NCBI GenBank assembly: GCA_023418705.1
Contig: JAEZYZ010000062.1
Span: 28,979 to 92,978 of the forward strand
Direction of reading: 5' to 3'
Length of the DNA stretch: 64,000 nt
Source: Pseudomonadota bacterium
Lineage (GTDB): Bacteria; Myxococcota_A; Polyangia; Polyangiales; Polyangiaceae
Below the pieces are notes generated by a model. It had not been told where the DNA came from, did not search any database, and worked only from the letters and a program-made list of their open reading frames with translations. Made by a program: the position numbers and the translations under genes. Shown here one piece after another: positions 49,219 through 57,700 of the stretch (positions within the stretch are counted from its first letter, which is position 1; every line of letters begins with the position of its first letter).

Positions 49219-50052
49219 ATGCGCATCGCATTCATCTCCGACGTGCACGCGAACCTCGAAGCGCTCGAGGCCGCGCTGGGCCGCATCCGGGAGCTGGATG
49301 TCGACCGGGTCGTCTGTTTGGGGGATCTGGTGGGGTACAACGCCGACCCGGACGCTTGCGTGGCGCGACTGCGCGCCCAGGGGGTAACGTGCATCGCCGG
49401 CAACCACGATCAGGCGGCCGCGGGCTTGTTTGAGCCGGTGCAGTTCGGACAAAGGGGCCGGCGCGTCATCCTATGGACGCGCCGGCACGCCTCGCACGAG
49501 ACCCTCGCGTACCTGAAGGAGCTGCCCGTCTTCGTGCGCCTGACCGACGAGAGCTGCGCGGTGCACGCCGCGCTGCACCCGGAGCCGAACACGCGCTATC
49601 ACCTCACGCGCCCCGAACGCGTCGCCGCGAGCTTCGAGCGGCTCTGCGTCGATCCCGAAGAAGCTCGCATCTGCTTCTTCGGCCACACGCACCGCCCCGT
49701 GGTCTGGGAGCGAGACAGCGCGGGCATGCGGCAGCGCCTCGGAGCCCCCGAGGGCACCGTCGAGCTCCGCCCCGATGCCTGGTACCTGATCAACCCCGGC
49801 ACCATCGGGCAGCCCCGTGAAAACGACCAGCGCGCGGCGTTCGCCGTCTGGGACCAGGCGCGCGCGCTCGTGCATTTCGAGCGCGTCGAGTACGACTGGC
49901 GGAGCGCCGAGCGAAAGGCGGAGGCCGCGGGGCTCCTGGCCGAGCCGCCGTTGCTCGAACGCTCCATGATGTACCTGACCAACCAGCTCGACACCGGGCG
50001 CGAGCTCGTGGGCCGCGTGGTGCGGCGGGGGCGCGCGGCGCTGAGCGGATGA
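49219..50052 (+). CDS. Calcineurin-like metallophosphoesterase
   Basis: 277 residues from the ATG at 49219, four bases after the ATP-grasp stop. Metal-binding motifs in order: DVHANLEAL (D-x-H), VCLGDLVGYNADP (GDxxGY), CIAGNHDQAAAG (GNHD), FFGHTHRPVVW (GHTH). This is the YfcE/DNA-repair-type phosphodiesterase subgroup, with Mn/Fe likely. Its last 13 codons and the following 8 bases are duplicated at 61277-61319. Confidence 0.9.
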   Translation: MRIAFISDVHANLEALEAALGRIRELDVDRVVCLGDLVGYNADPDACVARLRAQGVTCIAGNHDQAAAGLFEPVQFGQRGRRVILWTRRHASHETLAYLKELPVFVRLTDESCAVHAALHPEPNTRYHLTRPERVAASFERLCVDPEEARICFFGHTHRPVVWERDSAGMRQRLGAPEGTVELRPDAWYLINPGTIGQPRENDQRAAFAVWDQARALVHFERVEYDWRSAERKAEAAGLLAEPPLLERSMMYLTNQLDTGRELVGRVVRRGRAALSG

Positions 50053-50060
50053 GGTAGATT
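50018..50060. repeat. Left 43-bp direct repeat bounding the sulfatase island
   Basis: Covers the last 11 codons and stop of the metallophosphoesterase gene plus eight bases. It matches 61277-61319 at 39 of 43 positions, the last 14 (GGATGAGGTAGATT) without a mismatch. Confidence 0.8.
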
Positions 50061-50131
50061 CAGCGGAGCAAGAACTCCGCTGCTACAATGAGTGACCGAT
50101 ACCGCGCATGGGGCGTGAGCCAACCGCATTT

Positions 50132-50476
50132 TTAGGCGCGTGGATGACTGATACGCCGGCAGATCGTCATGTAGAGTCCCAACAGGACGAGAGCGCCAAA
50201 GACGCCGACTATGATCCTCCAGGGATCCAACCGCTCGGCCAAGTTGGAGGGGTCCGCTGCAAGACCATCGAGAGAGGGACTGCGCAACCTCTCGTCGGGC
50301 GAACACTGGGTGCGTTGCGTACAGCCATCGTTGGGTCCGGACCTAGCAGATGACATGTCAACGCAGTACGCGACAAGCTCACTTCCGCGCGCCGTGAGGG
50401 ACGTTACTATGGGAGCACTCTCCCGTTCAGGCGCAGTACGCGCCTGCTTCGACGGGGAACAGGCCAGCAATGTCAA
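50132..50476 (-). CDS. Small predicted membrane protein, doubtful
   Basis: 114 residues from a TTG. The C-terminus has a convincing membrane helix (LDPWRIIVGVFGALVLLGLYMTICRRI) and the N-terminus a possible very short lipoprotein-like LTLLACSP. Codon pattern and lack of a ribosome site keep this doubtful. It is divergent from the coiled-coil protein gene and fills most of the 466-base gap after the metallophosphoesterase. Confidence 0.35.
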   Translation of the reverse strand: MTLLACSPSKQARTAPERESAPIVTSLTARGSELVAYCVDMSSARSGPNDGCTQRTQCSPDERLRSPSLDGLAADPSNLAERLDPWRIIVGVFGALVLLGLYMTICRRISHPRA

Positions 50477-50518
50477 GAAATCGCAATCGTTGGGCCCAGG
50501 GTTGAGCCCGGAGGGACC

Positions 50519-51829
50519 ATGGCCGAAGCGAACTCCGCGCTCGCAGGAGAAAGCCCGCCATCGTGTCGGACAACCGATCCAGGCGAGGTCGGGGCAGCGC
50601 GCTGCCGTAGGCGGTTGGCTTCGCTGCTCCCGGCATGGCTTCTGATACTCGCAACGTGCTGGGCGACCGCGGCGTGCGCCGTGGGATCGTGGCTTCCCGG
50701 TCGAAATGCGTCGGGCGCTCCGGAGGGAGAAGGAGTCACTCTAGCAACGCCTGGGGTAAAGACCAAGACCTCCCAAGCGGCGTTACAACGAGACGTCCAG
50801 CGCTTCTCCGACGATTTCGTTTCACGAATATCCGAAGCCATGGACCCCCTTCTGCGCTCGGACCGTGCCGAGGTCCGGCAAGCGGCGATGCACCAGGTGC
50901 TGCTCTACGTCTCATCCTCCACGGACATCGCGACAGGAGCGCAGCCAGAGCTCAGCTTGCTCGACATGATCGTTTTCGTGACGCTGTCCCGCGAAACGGT
51001 CATTCACCATTGGGTTCCTGACGTCTACGGGGTGGACGGCCGACCCCTCGCGAGTGCGATGGCACACTTGGAAGAGTCCATCTGGGAGATATCAGGTGGC
51101 CTCCTGAGTGCCTCGCAGCAGCAGCATCTCGCCGACGCCATCAGCGATTGGCGTGAGCGGAACCCGGAACGCACTCGGGTCGAGGATGTTCGATTCCTTC
51201 AGTTCTCGGGTGTCGCCGGAGAGATTAGCGAAGAACACGCAAAGCGGGCGAGAGGACTGTTCGCGAGCATCAAACAGGCCTCCGCGGCAGCGGACCACGC
51301 TGTGCTCCTGGGCGAGCGTGCCGTGTTCCTGGCCAATCGTATGCCCTTCCTCGTGCGCCTTCAGGCGCGTGTCGGCTCTCAGGAGGTGCTCAGGGATACC
51401 GGAAGAGCCCTGGGGCCGGTGCAGGACTTGCTGCCAAAGGCAGACGAAATAGGACCGGTGGTTCAGGACCTTGCGACGTTGATGGAGCGGGCCACCCAGG
51501 CGGCGCGTGAAGCACGGGAGCTCTCCGAGGCCGTCCGCAAGCTGATGCCCGAGTCCTCCTCGCCAAGCGAGACCGTCGGTGGGCTTCGTGACGTGCTAGA
51601 GCAGCTAGACTCCATAGCAAGGCGAACGGAGAGCGTCGTCGAAGAGCTCAGGGTCATGGCACCCGGTGGAGAGCACGATGTCGTCGATCGCATCGACCGT
51701 ATGGTGCGGGGTTGGCTCCTTGCTTCCTTCGGCGTTGGCGCCATCCTGATCGTCCTTTTCTGGGTTGGCTACTACGCCGTTCGAGAGCGCGGGGCCGTTC
51801 GGGAGCGTGGCGTGGTGCGGCAGCGCTGA
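50519..51829 (+). CDS. Membrane-anchored coiled-coil protein, unknown function
   Basis: 436 residues; GGAGG five bases before the ATG. A hydrophobic N-terminal segment (LLPAWLLILATCWATAACAVG) may be a lipoprotein or uncleaved signal. A mostly helical body follows (RDVQRFSDDFVSRISEAMDPLLRSD, LHWVPDVYG-like VIHHWVPDVYGVDG), then long coiled-coil-like stretches (LATLMERATQAAREARELSEAVRKLM; LRDVLEQLDSIARRTESVVEELRVM). A C-terminal helix (WLLASFGVGAILIVLFWVGYYAV) ends in RERGAVRERGVVRQR. Probably spans the periplasm with both ends at membranes. No family recognised. Confidence 0.75.
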   Translation: MAEANSALAGESPPSCRTTDPGEVGAARCRRRLASLLPAWLLILATCWATAACAVGSWLPGRNASGAPEGEGVTLATPGVKTKTSQAALQRDVQRFSDDFVSRISEAMDPLLRSDRAEVRQAAMHQVLLYVSSSTDIATGAQPELSLLDMIVFVTLSRETVIHHWVPDVYGVDGRPLASAMAHLEESIWEISGGLLSASQQQHLADAISDWRERNPERTRVEDVRFLQFSGVAGEISEEHAKRARGLFASIKQASAAADHAVLLGERAVFLANRMPFLVRLQARVGSQEVLRDTGRALGPVQDLLPKADEIGPVVQDLATLMERATQAAREARELSEAVRKLMPESSSPSETVGGLRDVLEQLDSIARRTESVVEELRVMAPGGEHDVVDRIDRMVRGWLLASFGVGAILIVLFWVGYYAVRERGAVRERGVVRQR

Positions 51830-51940
51830 GAGGTGCGCGGAGGCTCGAACCCGACCGCGCCGAGGGAGATGGAAGCGCCACCAGCAACGCCGCGACCGTC
51901 AAGGCCGCGAGCAGCGGAATTGGGGCGGTGTACAGCCAGC

Positions 51941-53686
51941 TCATGGCGCCGTCGTGGCGTCAGGGTCTCGATCGGGCATCACGCGCCCGATGCTCGCGCC
52001 GGGCTCGAGGTCCGCGAACCGTCCGGAGGGCAGGCTGCGCAAAAGGCGCCGTTCGGAGGCGTTGGCGCCAACGACCTTCAGCTTGACCTTTTGAGCTTCG
52101 AGCGCCTGGCTCAGTTTGTCGATCATGTCGGCGCCCGAGAGGTCCATCATTGGGGACGCCTCCAGATCCAGCACCAGCAGCCGGATCGGCGTGGTGCTCC
52201 GGCGGATCCGCTCCAGCACGTCCTCCTTGACCGTGTGGGCGTTGGCGAACACCAGGCTCGCGTCGATCCGCAGCACCAGCACCCCCTCTTCCGCCTCGTA
52301 GTCAGGGTGACCCTCTCGGTCGGCGTAGGCCTCGGTGCCCGGAATGCGCCTCAGCTCTGCAACGTGAGGGAAGGTCGCCCGCTCGAGCAGATCGAGCAGC
52401 GACAGCACGACCCCCGTCAAGATGCCCCCAAGCATCCCGACCAGCAGCACACTCAAGCCGGTGAGGGCGGCGATCGTGAACTCACGCCTGCTGCGAGCGA
52501 AGATTTGCTTCAACGCGCGCAGGTCGACCAGCTCGACCACCGCGACCAGCACGACGGCGGCCAAAACCGCCTCGGGCAGGTTCGCGAACACCCCGGTGAA
52601 GAACGCCACCACCACGAGCATCACCACACCGCCAACCGCGCCCGACAACTGGGTGCGTGCGCCCGACTCAACGCTGACGGAAGAGCGAGTGAGACTGCCG
52701 CCCACCGGCATGCCCTGAAACAGGCCCGCCATGGCATTGCCTGCGCCGTTGGCCAGCATCTCCTGGTTCGGGTCGACCCGCCCGCCGTGCTTCGCGGCTA
52801 GGCTGCGCGCCGCCGAGACCCCCTCCACGTAGGACAACAAGAACAGCGACAGCCCCAGCGGCACGAGCGCCCCCCAGGTGTCGAGGGCATCGAGCGGAAG
52901 GGATGGCTTCGGTAGCCCGGGAGGGATGGAGCCCACGACCTCGACGCCGCGATTGCCGAGCTTGAGCACCGGTGCCAGCGCGAGCGCCAACGCCACCACG
53001 ATGAGCGGCATCGGCAGCCGAGGGGCGAGTCGCTTGCCCGCCAAGAGCAGGGCGAGAGCCACCGAACCGACGCCAAGCGTCAGGGGGTGGGTGTGGCCGA
53101 CCTGGCGCGCGAAGTCGATCACACGGCTGAAGAACTCTCCCTCGCCTGCCTCGACCCCGAACAATTTGGCGAGCTGCGTCGATCCGATGTAGAGGCCCGC
53201 GCCGGCGGAGAACCCAGTCAGCACGCTGCGTGACACCAGGTTGGCCAGGAAACCCAGCCGGAGCAGCCACCCGATGATGGCCGCGGCGCCGGCTACCAGA
53301 GTGGCCAAGGCCGCTAGCGTCGCGGCCTTGCCTGCGTCGCCGCCAGCAAGCCCACCAATCGTGCCGGCCGTCATGATCGCCAAGGCCGACGTCACGCCCA
53401 CGCCCAGCAGCCGGGAGCTTCCGAACACGGCGTAGGTCATCATCGCTGCCACGCCCGCGTAGAGGCCGACCTGGGGCTCGAGCCCCGCCAGGCTCGCGTA
53501 CGCCAGACTCTCGGGAACTGCAAACGCCGCCAGCGTGAGGCCGGCCAGGACATCGAAGCGCAAGTCGGCGCGTTGATAGTGCCGCACCCATCCGACGATC
53601 GGCAGCAACCGTTCGACCCGCGACGGGCCCGAGCGCGGTGAGGGGGGGGATGCTGAGGCCAGCGTAGAGGTGTTCGAAATGGACAT
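51941..53686 (-). CDS. SulP-family anion transporter with STAS domain
   Basis: 581 residues. SulP core of about a dozen helices with the signature FDVLAGLTLAAFAVPESLAYASLAGLEPQVGLYAGV, TGFSAGAGLYIGSTQL, GNAMAGLFQGMPVGGSLTRSSV, and a C-terminal STAS domain (VLVLRIDASLVFANAHTVKEDVLERI, LVLDLEASPMMDLSGADMIDKL). These move sulfate, bicarbonate or related anions across the inner membrane. It is 85 bases downstream of the HAD phosphatase gene on the same strand. With a sulfatase in the same island, sulfate uptake is the most likely job. Confidence 0.93.
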   Translation of the reverse strand: MSISNTSTLASASPPSPRSGPSRVERLLPIVGWVRHYQRADLRFDVLAGLTLAAFAVPESLAYASLAGLEPQVGLYAGVAAMMTYAVFGSSRLLGVGVTSALAIMTAGTIGGLAGGDAGKAATLAALATLVAGAAAIIGWLLRLGFLANLVSRSVLTGFSAGAGLYIGSTQLAKLFGVEAGEGEFFSRVIDFARQVGHTHPLTLGVGSVALALLLAGKRLAPRLPMPLIVVALALALAPVLKLGNRGVEVVGSIPPGLPKPSLPLDALDTWGALVPLGLSLFLLSYVEGVSAARSLAAKHGGRVDPNQEMLANGAGNAMAGLFQGMPVGGSLTRSSVSVESGARTQLSGAVGGVVMLVVVAFFTGVFANLPEAVLAAVVLVAVVELVDLRALKQIFARSRREFTIAALTGLSVLLVGMLGGILTGVVLSLLDLLERATFPHVAELRRIPGTEAYADREGHPDYEAEEGVLVLRIDASLVFANAHTVKEDVLERIRRSTTPIRLLVLDLEASPMMDLSGADMIDKLSQALEAQKVKLKVVGANASERRLLRSLPSGRFADLEPGASIGRVMPDRDPDATTAP

Positions 53687-53771
53687 TCAACTCACTCCGT
53701 GATCGGTCGGGCGATCGAGCATTTGCCGTTTCGCCCGAAGCGACGCGTTGCAACTTCGACAAGGGCAGCGT

Positions 53772-54800
53772 CTACTCGGTGGGCGACCACACTTCGATCC
53801 AGTCTTTCTTCATGTCTACGACGAGCCAACCGCGCCTCGAGGCCGCCTCCAACGCCTCGTCCAGCTTGCCGGAGCTCTTGGGTTCAACGTCGTACGCGTA
53901 TTCGCGCTCGGCGTCGGTATGGTGGACGATCAATCCAAAGCTCGGTTTGCGGCCGATGGTCGTCAACTGCAGCATCGCGTGGTCGCCGTCGGAGTTGCCG
54001 AAAGCCATGACCGGCGTTCTCCCGATGAAGTGATGAATCGCGACGGGTTTGCCCCCCTTGTCGTCGACCAGGGCAACCTCGGGCAGAATGGTGAGCGTTG
54101 GCCGGTCGTTCTTGAGCTCGTATTTCGTCTTCAAGACCGAACCGATGACCTGCTCGGGGGGAATGCCGTACACCTTCAGCGACAACGCGCGCATGAAATC
54201 CTGTCCCCCTCCCGAGACGATGTACGTCCTGTACCCCTTGGATCTGAGCAGCCTCAGGACCTCCTGCATCGGCCGGTAGGTGCAGCTCGAGTACGGCCGG
54301 TCGAAGCGCGGGTGCCTGGCCGTGGCGATCCAGCGGACGACCGACTTCTCGAACGCCTCCGTGGTTCGTCCCGCGTGCGTCGCCAGGACCAACTCGAGCA
54401 GGAGCCGGTAGTGGTGATCGGCCAACGCTTCGACGTCGCCGTCGCGCAGCGCCTTGTAGGCAGGATGCTGCTCGAGCTCGGGTCGCTCCGCCAGCATGGA
54501 TTTGGCGGTGTCGAGCGCGAAAGCCACCTCGACCGGAACGGGATTCTCTGGCCACAGCGTACCATCGTTGTCGAACACGGCGATGCGCTCGGCGACAGGA
54601 ACGAAGTCCGGCGCCCCTTCCGTCGTCGTCTTCTCCACGAACTGGAGGATCGCCGACTTCGCCTCTCCAGCACGCCAGGAGGGCAGCGGATCGAGCGCCT
54701 TCGGTGCAGCGAGCAGCTCGGCCTCCTCGGAGCGCGAGCACGCGACGAGGCTCACACAAGCAACGATCGAGACGAGTACGACGAGGAAACGATTCTTCAT
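53772..54800 (-). CDS. HAD-superfamily phosphatase, exported lipoprotein
   Basis: 342 residues from the ATG at 54800 (GGAG eight bases upstream). The signal MKNRFLVVLVSIVACVSLVAC has a lipobox. HAD motif I is AVFDNDGTLW (D-x-D), motif II YIVSGGGQDFMRAL, and motif III/IV region FGNSDGDHAML. It resembles the phosphoserine-phosphatase-like exported HAD proteins often found beside sulfatases. Substrate unknown; acts in the periplasm. Cotranscribed with the SulP gene. Confidence 0.88.
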   Translation of the reverse strand: MKNRFLVVLVSIVACVSLVACSRSEEAELLAAPKALDPLPSWRAGEAKSAILQFVEKTTTEGAPDFVPVAERIAVFDNDGTLWPENPVPVEVAFALDTAKSMLAERPELEQHPAYKALRDGDVEALADHHYRLLLELVLATHAGRTTEAFEKSVVRWIATARHPRFDRPYSSCTYRPMQEVLRLLRSKGYRTYIVSGGGQDFMRALSLKVYGIPPEQVIGSVLKTKYELKNDRPTLTILPEVALVDDKGGKPVAIHHFIGRTPVMAFGNSDGDHAMLQLTTIGRKPSFGLIVHHTDAEREYAYDVEPKSSGKLDEALEAASRRGWLVVDMKKDWIEVWSPTE

Positions 54801-54965
54801 CGGCGGCGCTCCGGCTCGGCAGACTCGATCGTGGTGCCGTTTTTTGGGGCTGAACACCCCGGGGGCGGCGGAACAGGGCGACGAGGAGTGCCCGTCAATC
54901 TAGATACGCGCCGGGCTGGCACCCGACACGGGCCCGCGCGCCGGAAGGACTGCGCGCACGAAGGC

Positions 54966-55973
54966 TCACCCCGGTGGGCGTCCGCGCGGCGATCCGTCGA
55001 GCAGCCGGCGTTTGAGCGCGGAGAGGGCCTGCGCTGGCAGGGATTGCGGGCCGCCAGCAGACCGAGGCGCTGGTTGTCCCGTGGGTGTCGTCCCGGGGCG
55101 GCGTCGGGAGCTCACGGCGGCGGGTATCGGGGTGTCGAAGCGGCAGAGGCGAACCTCGGCGTCGTCGAAGCGCGCGCCGGTCATGCTCGCACCGCGAAAA
55201 TCGCAGGCGAACAGTCGAGCTCGTTCGAAGGTGGCGCCCTCCAGGTTGGCGTCGCGCAGACGGGTCCCGCCGTGACTGGCGATGGCTGCATTGAGCCGCG
55301 TTATCAGCGGAAACTCCGCTTGTCGCCCGGCACTTTTGCGCGCGATCAGCATGGCTCCGATCGCCACGATCAGGGCCGCGACGCCGCCGCCCAGGAAACG
55401 CCCGGTCAACGCACCGGACAGGGCCACCACGAAGAAGAAGAGATTCCCCAAGCTGCCCGCTACCACCCGAGCAAACACGCTCAGGACCACGACGGCGACG
55501 GCGAGCGCGACGAACGCCAGAACCAACAGCGCTCCGGTACCGTGCCCCATCCCGCTCAGGACCGCCACCAGCCCGACCACGACGGCGAGCGCGGTCGACC
55601 CTGGAAGCACGGAGAGGACCGCGCGGCGCAGGCCCCTGGTCAGCCCCACGCCCACGAACAAGAGCACGACCAGGCTGACGAAGATGCCCATTAGACGGCG
55701 ACGAGGGCTGTCGCTCGCCACGAACGCGGCCAATAGATGGCCGCCCCATCCCGAGAGCGCGCCGACCGCGACCGACAACAAGAGAGACCCGCCCGCCACG
55801 ATGGCAGCCCACCTCCGGCTCATGCCGCAGCGGACGCGCGAAAGGTCGGCGCCGCGGAGGTCGGCGTTGGCAAGGTTCGCTCCGCGTAGATCCGCTCCCT
55901 CGAAGGAGGCGCCCTGCAGTTGGGCGCCTTCGAACGAGCGTTCGCGAAAGTCCTGTTCAGATGCGACCGACAT
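54966..55973 (-). CDS. Pentapeptide-repeat membrane protein (repeats split by a membrane domain)
   Basis: 335 residues. Residues ~10-45 are pentapeptide repeats (FEGAQLQGASFEGADLRGANLANADLRGADLS). A central ~200-residue domain of five or six hydrophobic helices follows, then a second repeat block (LRDANLEGATFERARLFACDFRGASMTGARFDDAEVRLCRF) and a Pro/Arg-rich tail. The ATG at 55973 is chosen because repeats begin just after it; GGAGG abuts it directly, so the start is not certain. Function unknown; the two cytoplasmic repeat blocks could pair into one quadrilateral helix. Confidence 0.75.
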   Translation of the reverse strand: MSVASEQDFRERSFEGAQLQGASFEGADLRGANLANADLRGADLSRVRCGMSRRWAAIVAGGSLLLSVAVGALSGWGGHLLAAFVASDSPRRRLMGIFVSLVVLLFVGVGLTRGLRRAVLSVLPGSTALAVVVGLVAVLSGMGHGTGALLVLAFVALAVAVVVLSVFARVVAGSLGNLFFFVVALSGALTGRFLGGGVAALIVAIGAMLIARKSAGRQAEFPLITRLNAAIASHGGTRLRDANLEGATFERARLFACDFRGASMTGARFDDAEVRLCRFDTPIPAAVSSRRRPGTTPTGQPAPRSAGGPQSLPAQALSALKRRLLDGSPRGRPPG

Positions 55974-56060
55974 CCTCCGAGAGCTAGCTGCAAGATCAAA
56001 GCCGGTTCGCGCGCTGCAAGCCCGACGGCCGACCGTTGCTGGGGCCCTCCCCAAGACAGG

Positions 56061-56354
56061 CTGATCGAGCAGCGACTGAGGGCCATCGTTGCGGAGGTGA
56101 ACGAGCTTCGCCAGATCGAGATGAGTGTCCGGAGCGGCGTAGTGCACTTGCGGGGGCATGCGGAGACGGTGGCTGCACGTGAGCGCGCCGTCGACCTGGC
56201 GCACCGGATCGAGGGCGTCGCCGCCGTGGACAACAAGATCGAGCAGATCACGGGCGTTCGTGAACGCCTGCACCTTTTCAGGGTGGACCTACTCGATCGA
56301 CGAACGCGGCTTATCGCGTTTATCCCTATGTTGGCGTTCGCGGTGCCAGGCTGA
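56061..56354 (+). CDS. BON-domain protein, possibly truncated
   Basis: A frame with a clear BON-like unit: LIEQRLRAIVAEVNELRQIEMSVRSGVVHLRGHAETVAARERAVDLAHRIEGVAAVDNKIEQI, then a short hydrophobic segment (LIAFIPMLAFAVPG) and TGA. BON domains at this position precede the membrane domain of some mechanosensitive channels, and the abrupt end suggests that part was lost. No good ATG start precedes the domain (in-frame GTG at 56097, ATG at 56121), so the true start is uncertain. The TGA overlaps the ATG of the next frame (TGATG). Confidence 0.5.
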   Translation: MIEQRLRAIVAEVNELRQIEMSVRSGVVHLRGHAETVAARERAVDLAHRIEGVAAVDNKIEQITGVRERLHLFRVDLLDRRTRLIAFIPMLAFAVPG

Positions 56355-56704
56355 TGCGGCGCTACAAGCGACCCTTCGTCCTGATCGGGGGAAGCGAGCT
56401 CGAGGCGATGTACTTCGGCCTGGGTTTCCGCATGGCGATACTTACACTTTTGGGCCTGGTGTTCGGACTGGCCGCTGTGCGCCGGGTTGACTCCTTTTTT
56501 GGAATCCCGGGTGCGCCGGGAGATCACCAATTCGCCCGAGCGGGATTTGCTCCGAGAGGCCCGGCCAACCCAGCGCGCCGCCAAGTAACGACATCATTCT
56601 TCCGGAGCGCTGGCGTCAGTTGGGTGAAGCAAGCAGCGTGGAGCCGAACACCACGCTCCACGATCTCAAACCTTGGTCGCGGATCAGATTGTACTGTGGG
56701 TTGA
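56354..56704 (+). CDS. Small membrane protein coupled to BON frame, doubtful
   Basis: 116 residues; its ATG overlaps the BON frame's stop as TGATG, a translational-coupling layout. One clear helix (MYFGLGFRMAILTLLGLVFGLAAV) is followed by a Pro/Arg-rich tail. Its last ~30 codons overlap the convergent outer-membrane protein gene, which weakens the case. Confidence 0.35.
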   Translation: MRRYKRPFVLIGGSELEAMYFGLGFRMAILTLLGLVFGLAAVRRVDSFFGIPGAPGDHQFARAGFAPRGPANPARRQVTTSFFRSAGVSWVKQAAWSRTPRSTISNLGRGSDCTVG

Positions 56705-57494
56705 CGGACCAGCGGATGGCCTGACCGAACAGCGGGTGGACGAGGTTGGCCTGAACGCTCAACGGCAGACTCGACAAGCTGCCTTGTCCGTAGTCCCAGA
56801 CGATCTGCATATCGCCATTGGACACGCTGAGCCATGGAGAGATTCCGTATCCGATGATCGGCTGCAGCTGAGAACGCTGCGTCTCCTCTGCGAAGAAGTT
56901 CTGATTGAACGCTCCAAAAGTCCACGAGCCTGCCAGGACAACGGCGGCAAGCGCAGGGCCGACCTGGAACGAGTCCTCCTCCTCCTCTGTCTCGCCCGCC
57001 GCGGGATCAGGTCTCGGGGCGAACCTCACGACCGGACCGACGGCCCAGCGCCCCCATGCCTGTTCAAACACCAGTAGATCGAAGGCCTCGGTGCCGTCGA
57101 GGCCCGACGTGTTCATCACCGTGTCCAGGTCGTAGGAGGTGGACACTCTGAGGACATTGACCTGTCCCCACAGTCGGATCGGAAACACCGGGCGGAAGAT
57201 CACGGCGTGTGCGTCATCATCCAAGTATCCGGCCGCGCGAGCGTCGTGATGATCGCCGATCCACTCGTAGAAGAGGTTGAGCTGAAATAGCTCCGCCGTG
57301 GGATCGATGATGTCGGAGGCGAGGTCTGGAGCTTCCGACGCCTCGGGCGCCGTCCTGGGCTGCCCCTGAGCACGCGCCGGCGTGCAGAACAATACCGTCG
57401 CCAACACGACCGCGGACACTTTGAGCGTCCAGGCTAGACGTCCACCTCTACCGAGGCGCAACACGCAACTGCGCCGCTTCCACATGGCGTCCAT
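56616..57494 (-). CDS. Outer-membrane beta-barrel-like protein
   Basis: 292 residues from the ATG at 57494 (or 57485). Signal peptide RRSCVLRLGRGGRLAWTLKVSAVVLATVLFCTPARA with ARA cleavage. Alternating-strand sequence with aromatic girdles (FQLNLFYEWIGDHHDARAAGYLDDDAHAVIFRPVFPIRLWGQVNVLRVSTSYDL, WSVNPQYNLIRDQGLRSWSVVFGSTLLASPN) fits a porin-like barrel of the type annotated neuromedin-U-like in bacteria. It lies in the sulfatase island, and could pass sulfated substrates or products. Confidence 0.75.
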   Translation of the reverse strand: MDAMWKRRSCVLRLGRGGRLAWTLKVSAVVLATVLFCTPARAQGQPRTAPEASEAPDLASDIIDPTAELFQLNLFYEWIGDHHDARAAGYLDDDAHAVIFRPVFPIRLWGQVNVLRVSTSYDLDTVMNTSGLDGTEAFDLLVFEQAWGRWAVGPVVRFAPRPDPAAGETEEEEDSFQVGPALAAVVLAGSWTFGAFNQNFFAEETQRSQLQPIIGYGISPWLSVSNGDMQIVWDYGQGSLSSLPLSVQANLVHPLFGQAIRWSVNPQYNLIRDQGLRSWSVVFGSTLLASPN

Positions 57495-57700
57495 TCGTTG
57501 GCGAACTAAGCCCGGAAGCGCGGATGTCAACGTCCGGGTCAGCACCGGTCCGTGGAAGCGTCGTCCCTCATCCTGACGGGCGACGTCCGCTGGAGCGATC
57601 GTTGAGCGAGCCTGGGCTACGCTCTCGACAATGCGAGGAGCGACCGGCCCAAGGCACCCGCGGTGCAAGGAGACGTACCGGTACTCGGGGAAAGGTCCGA

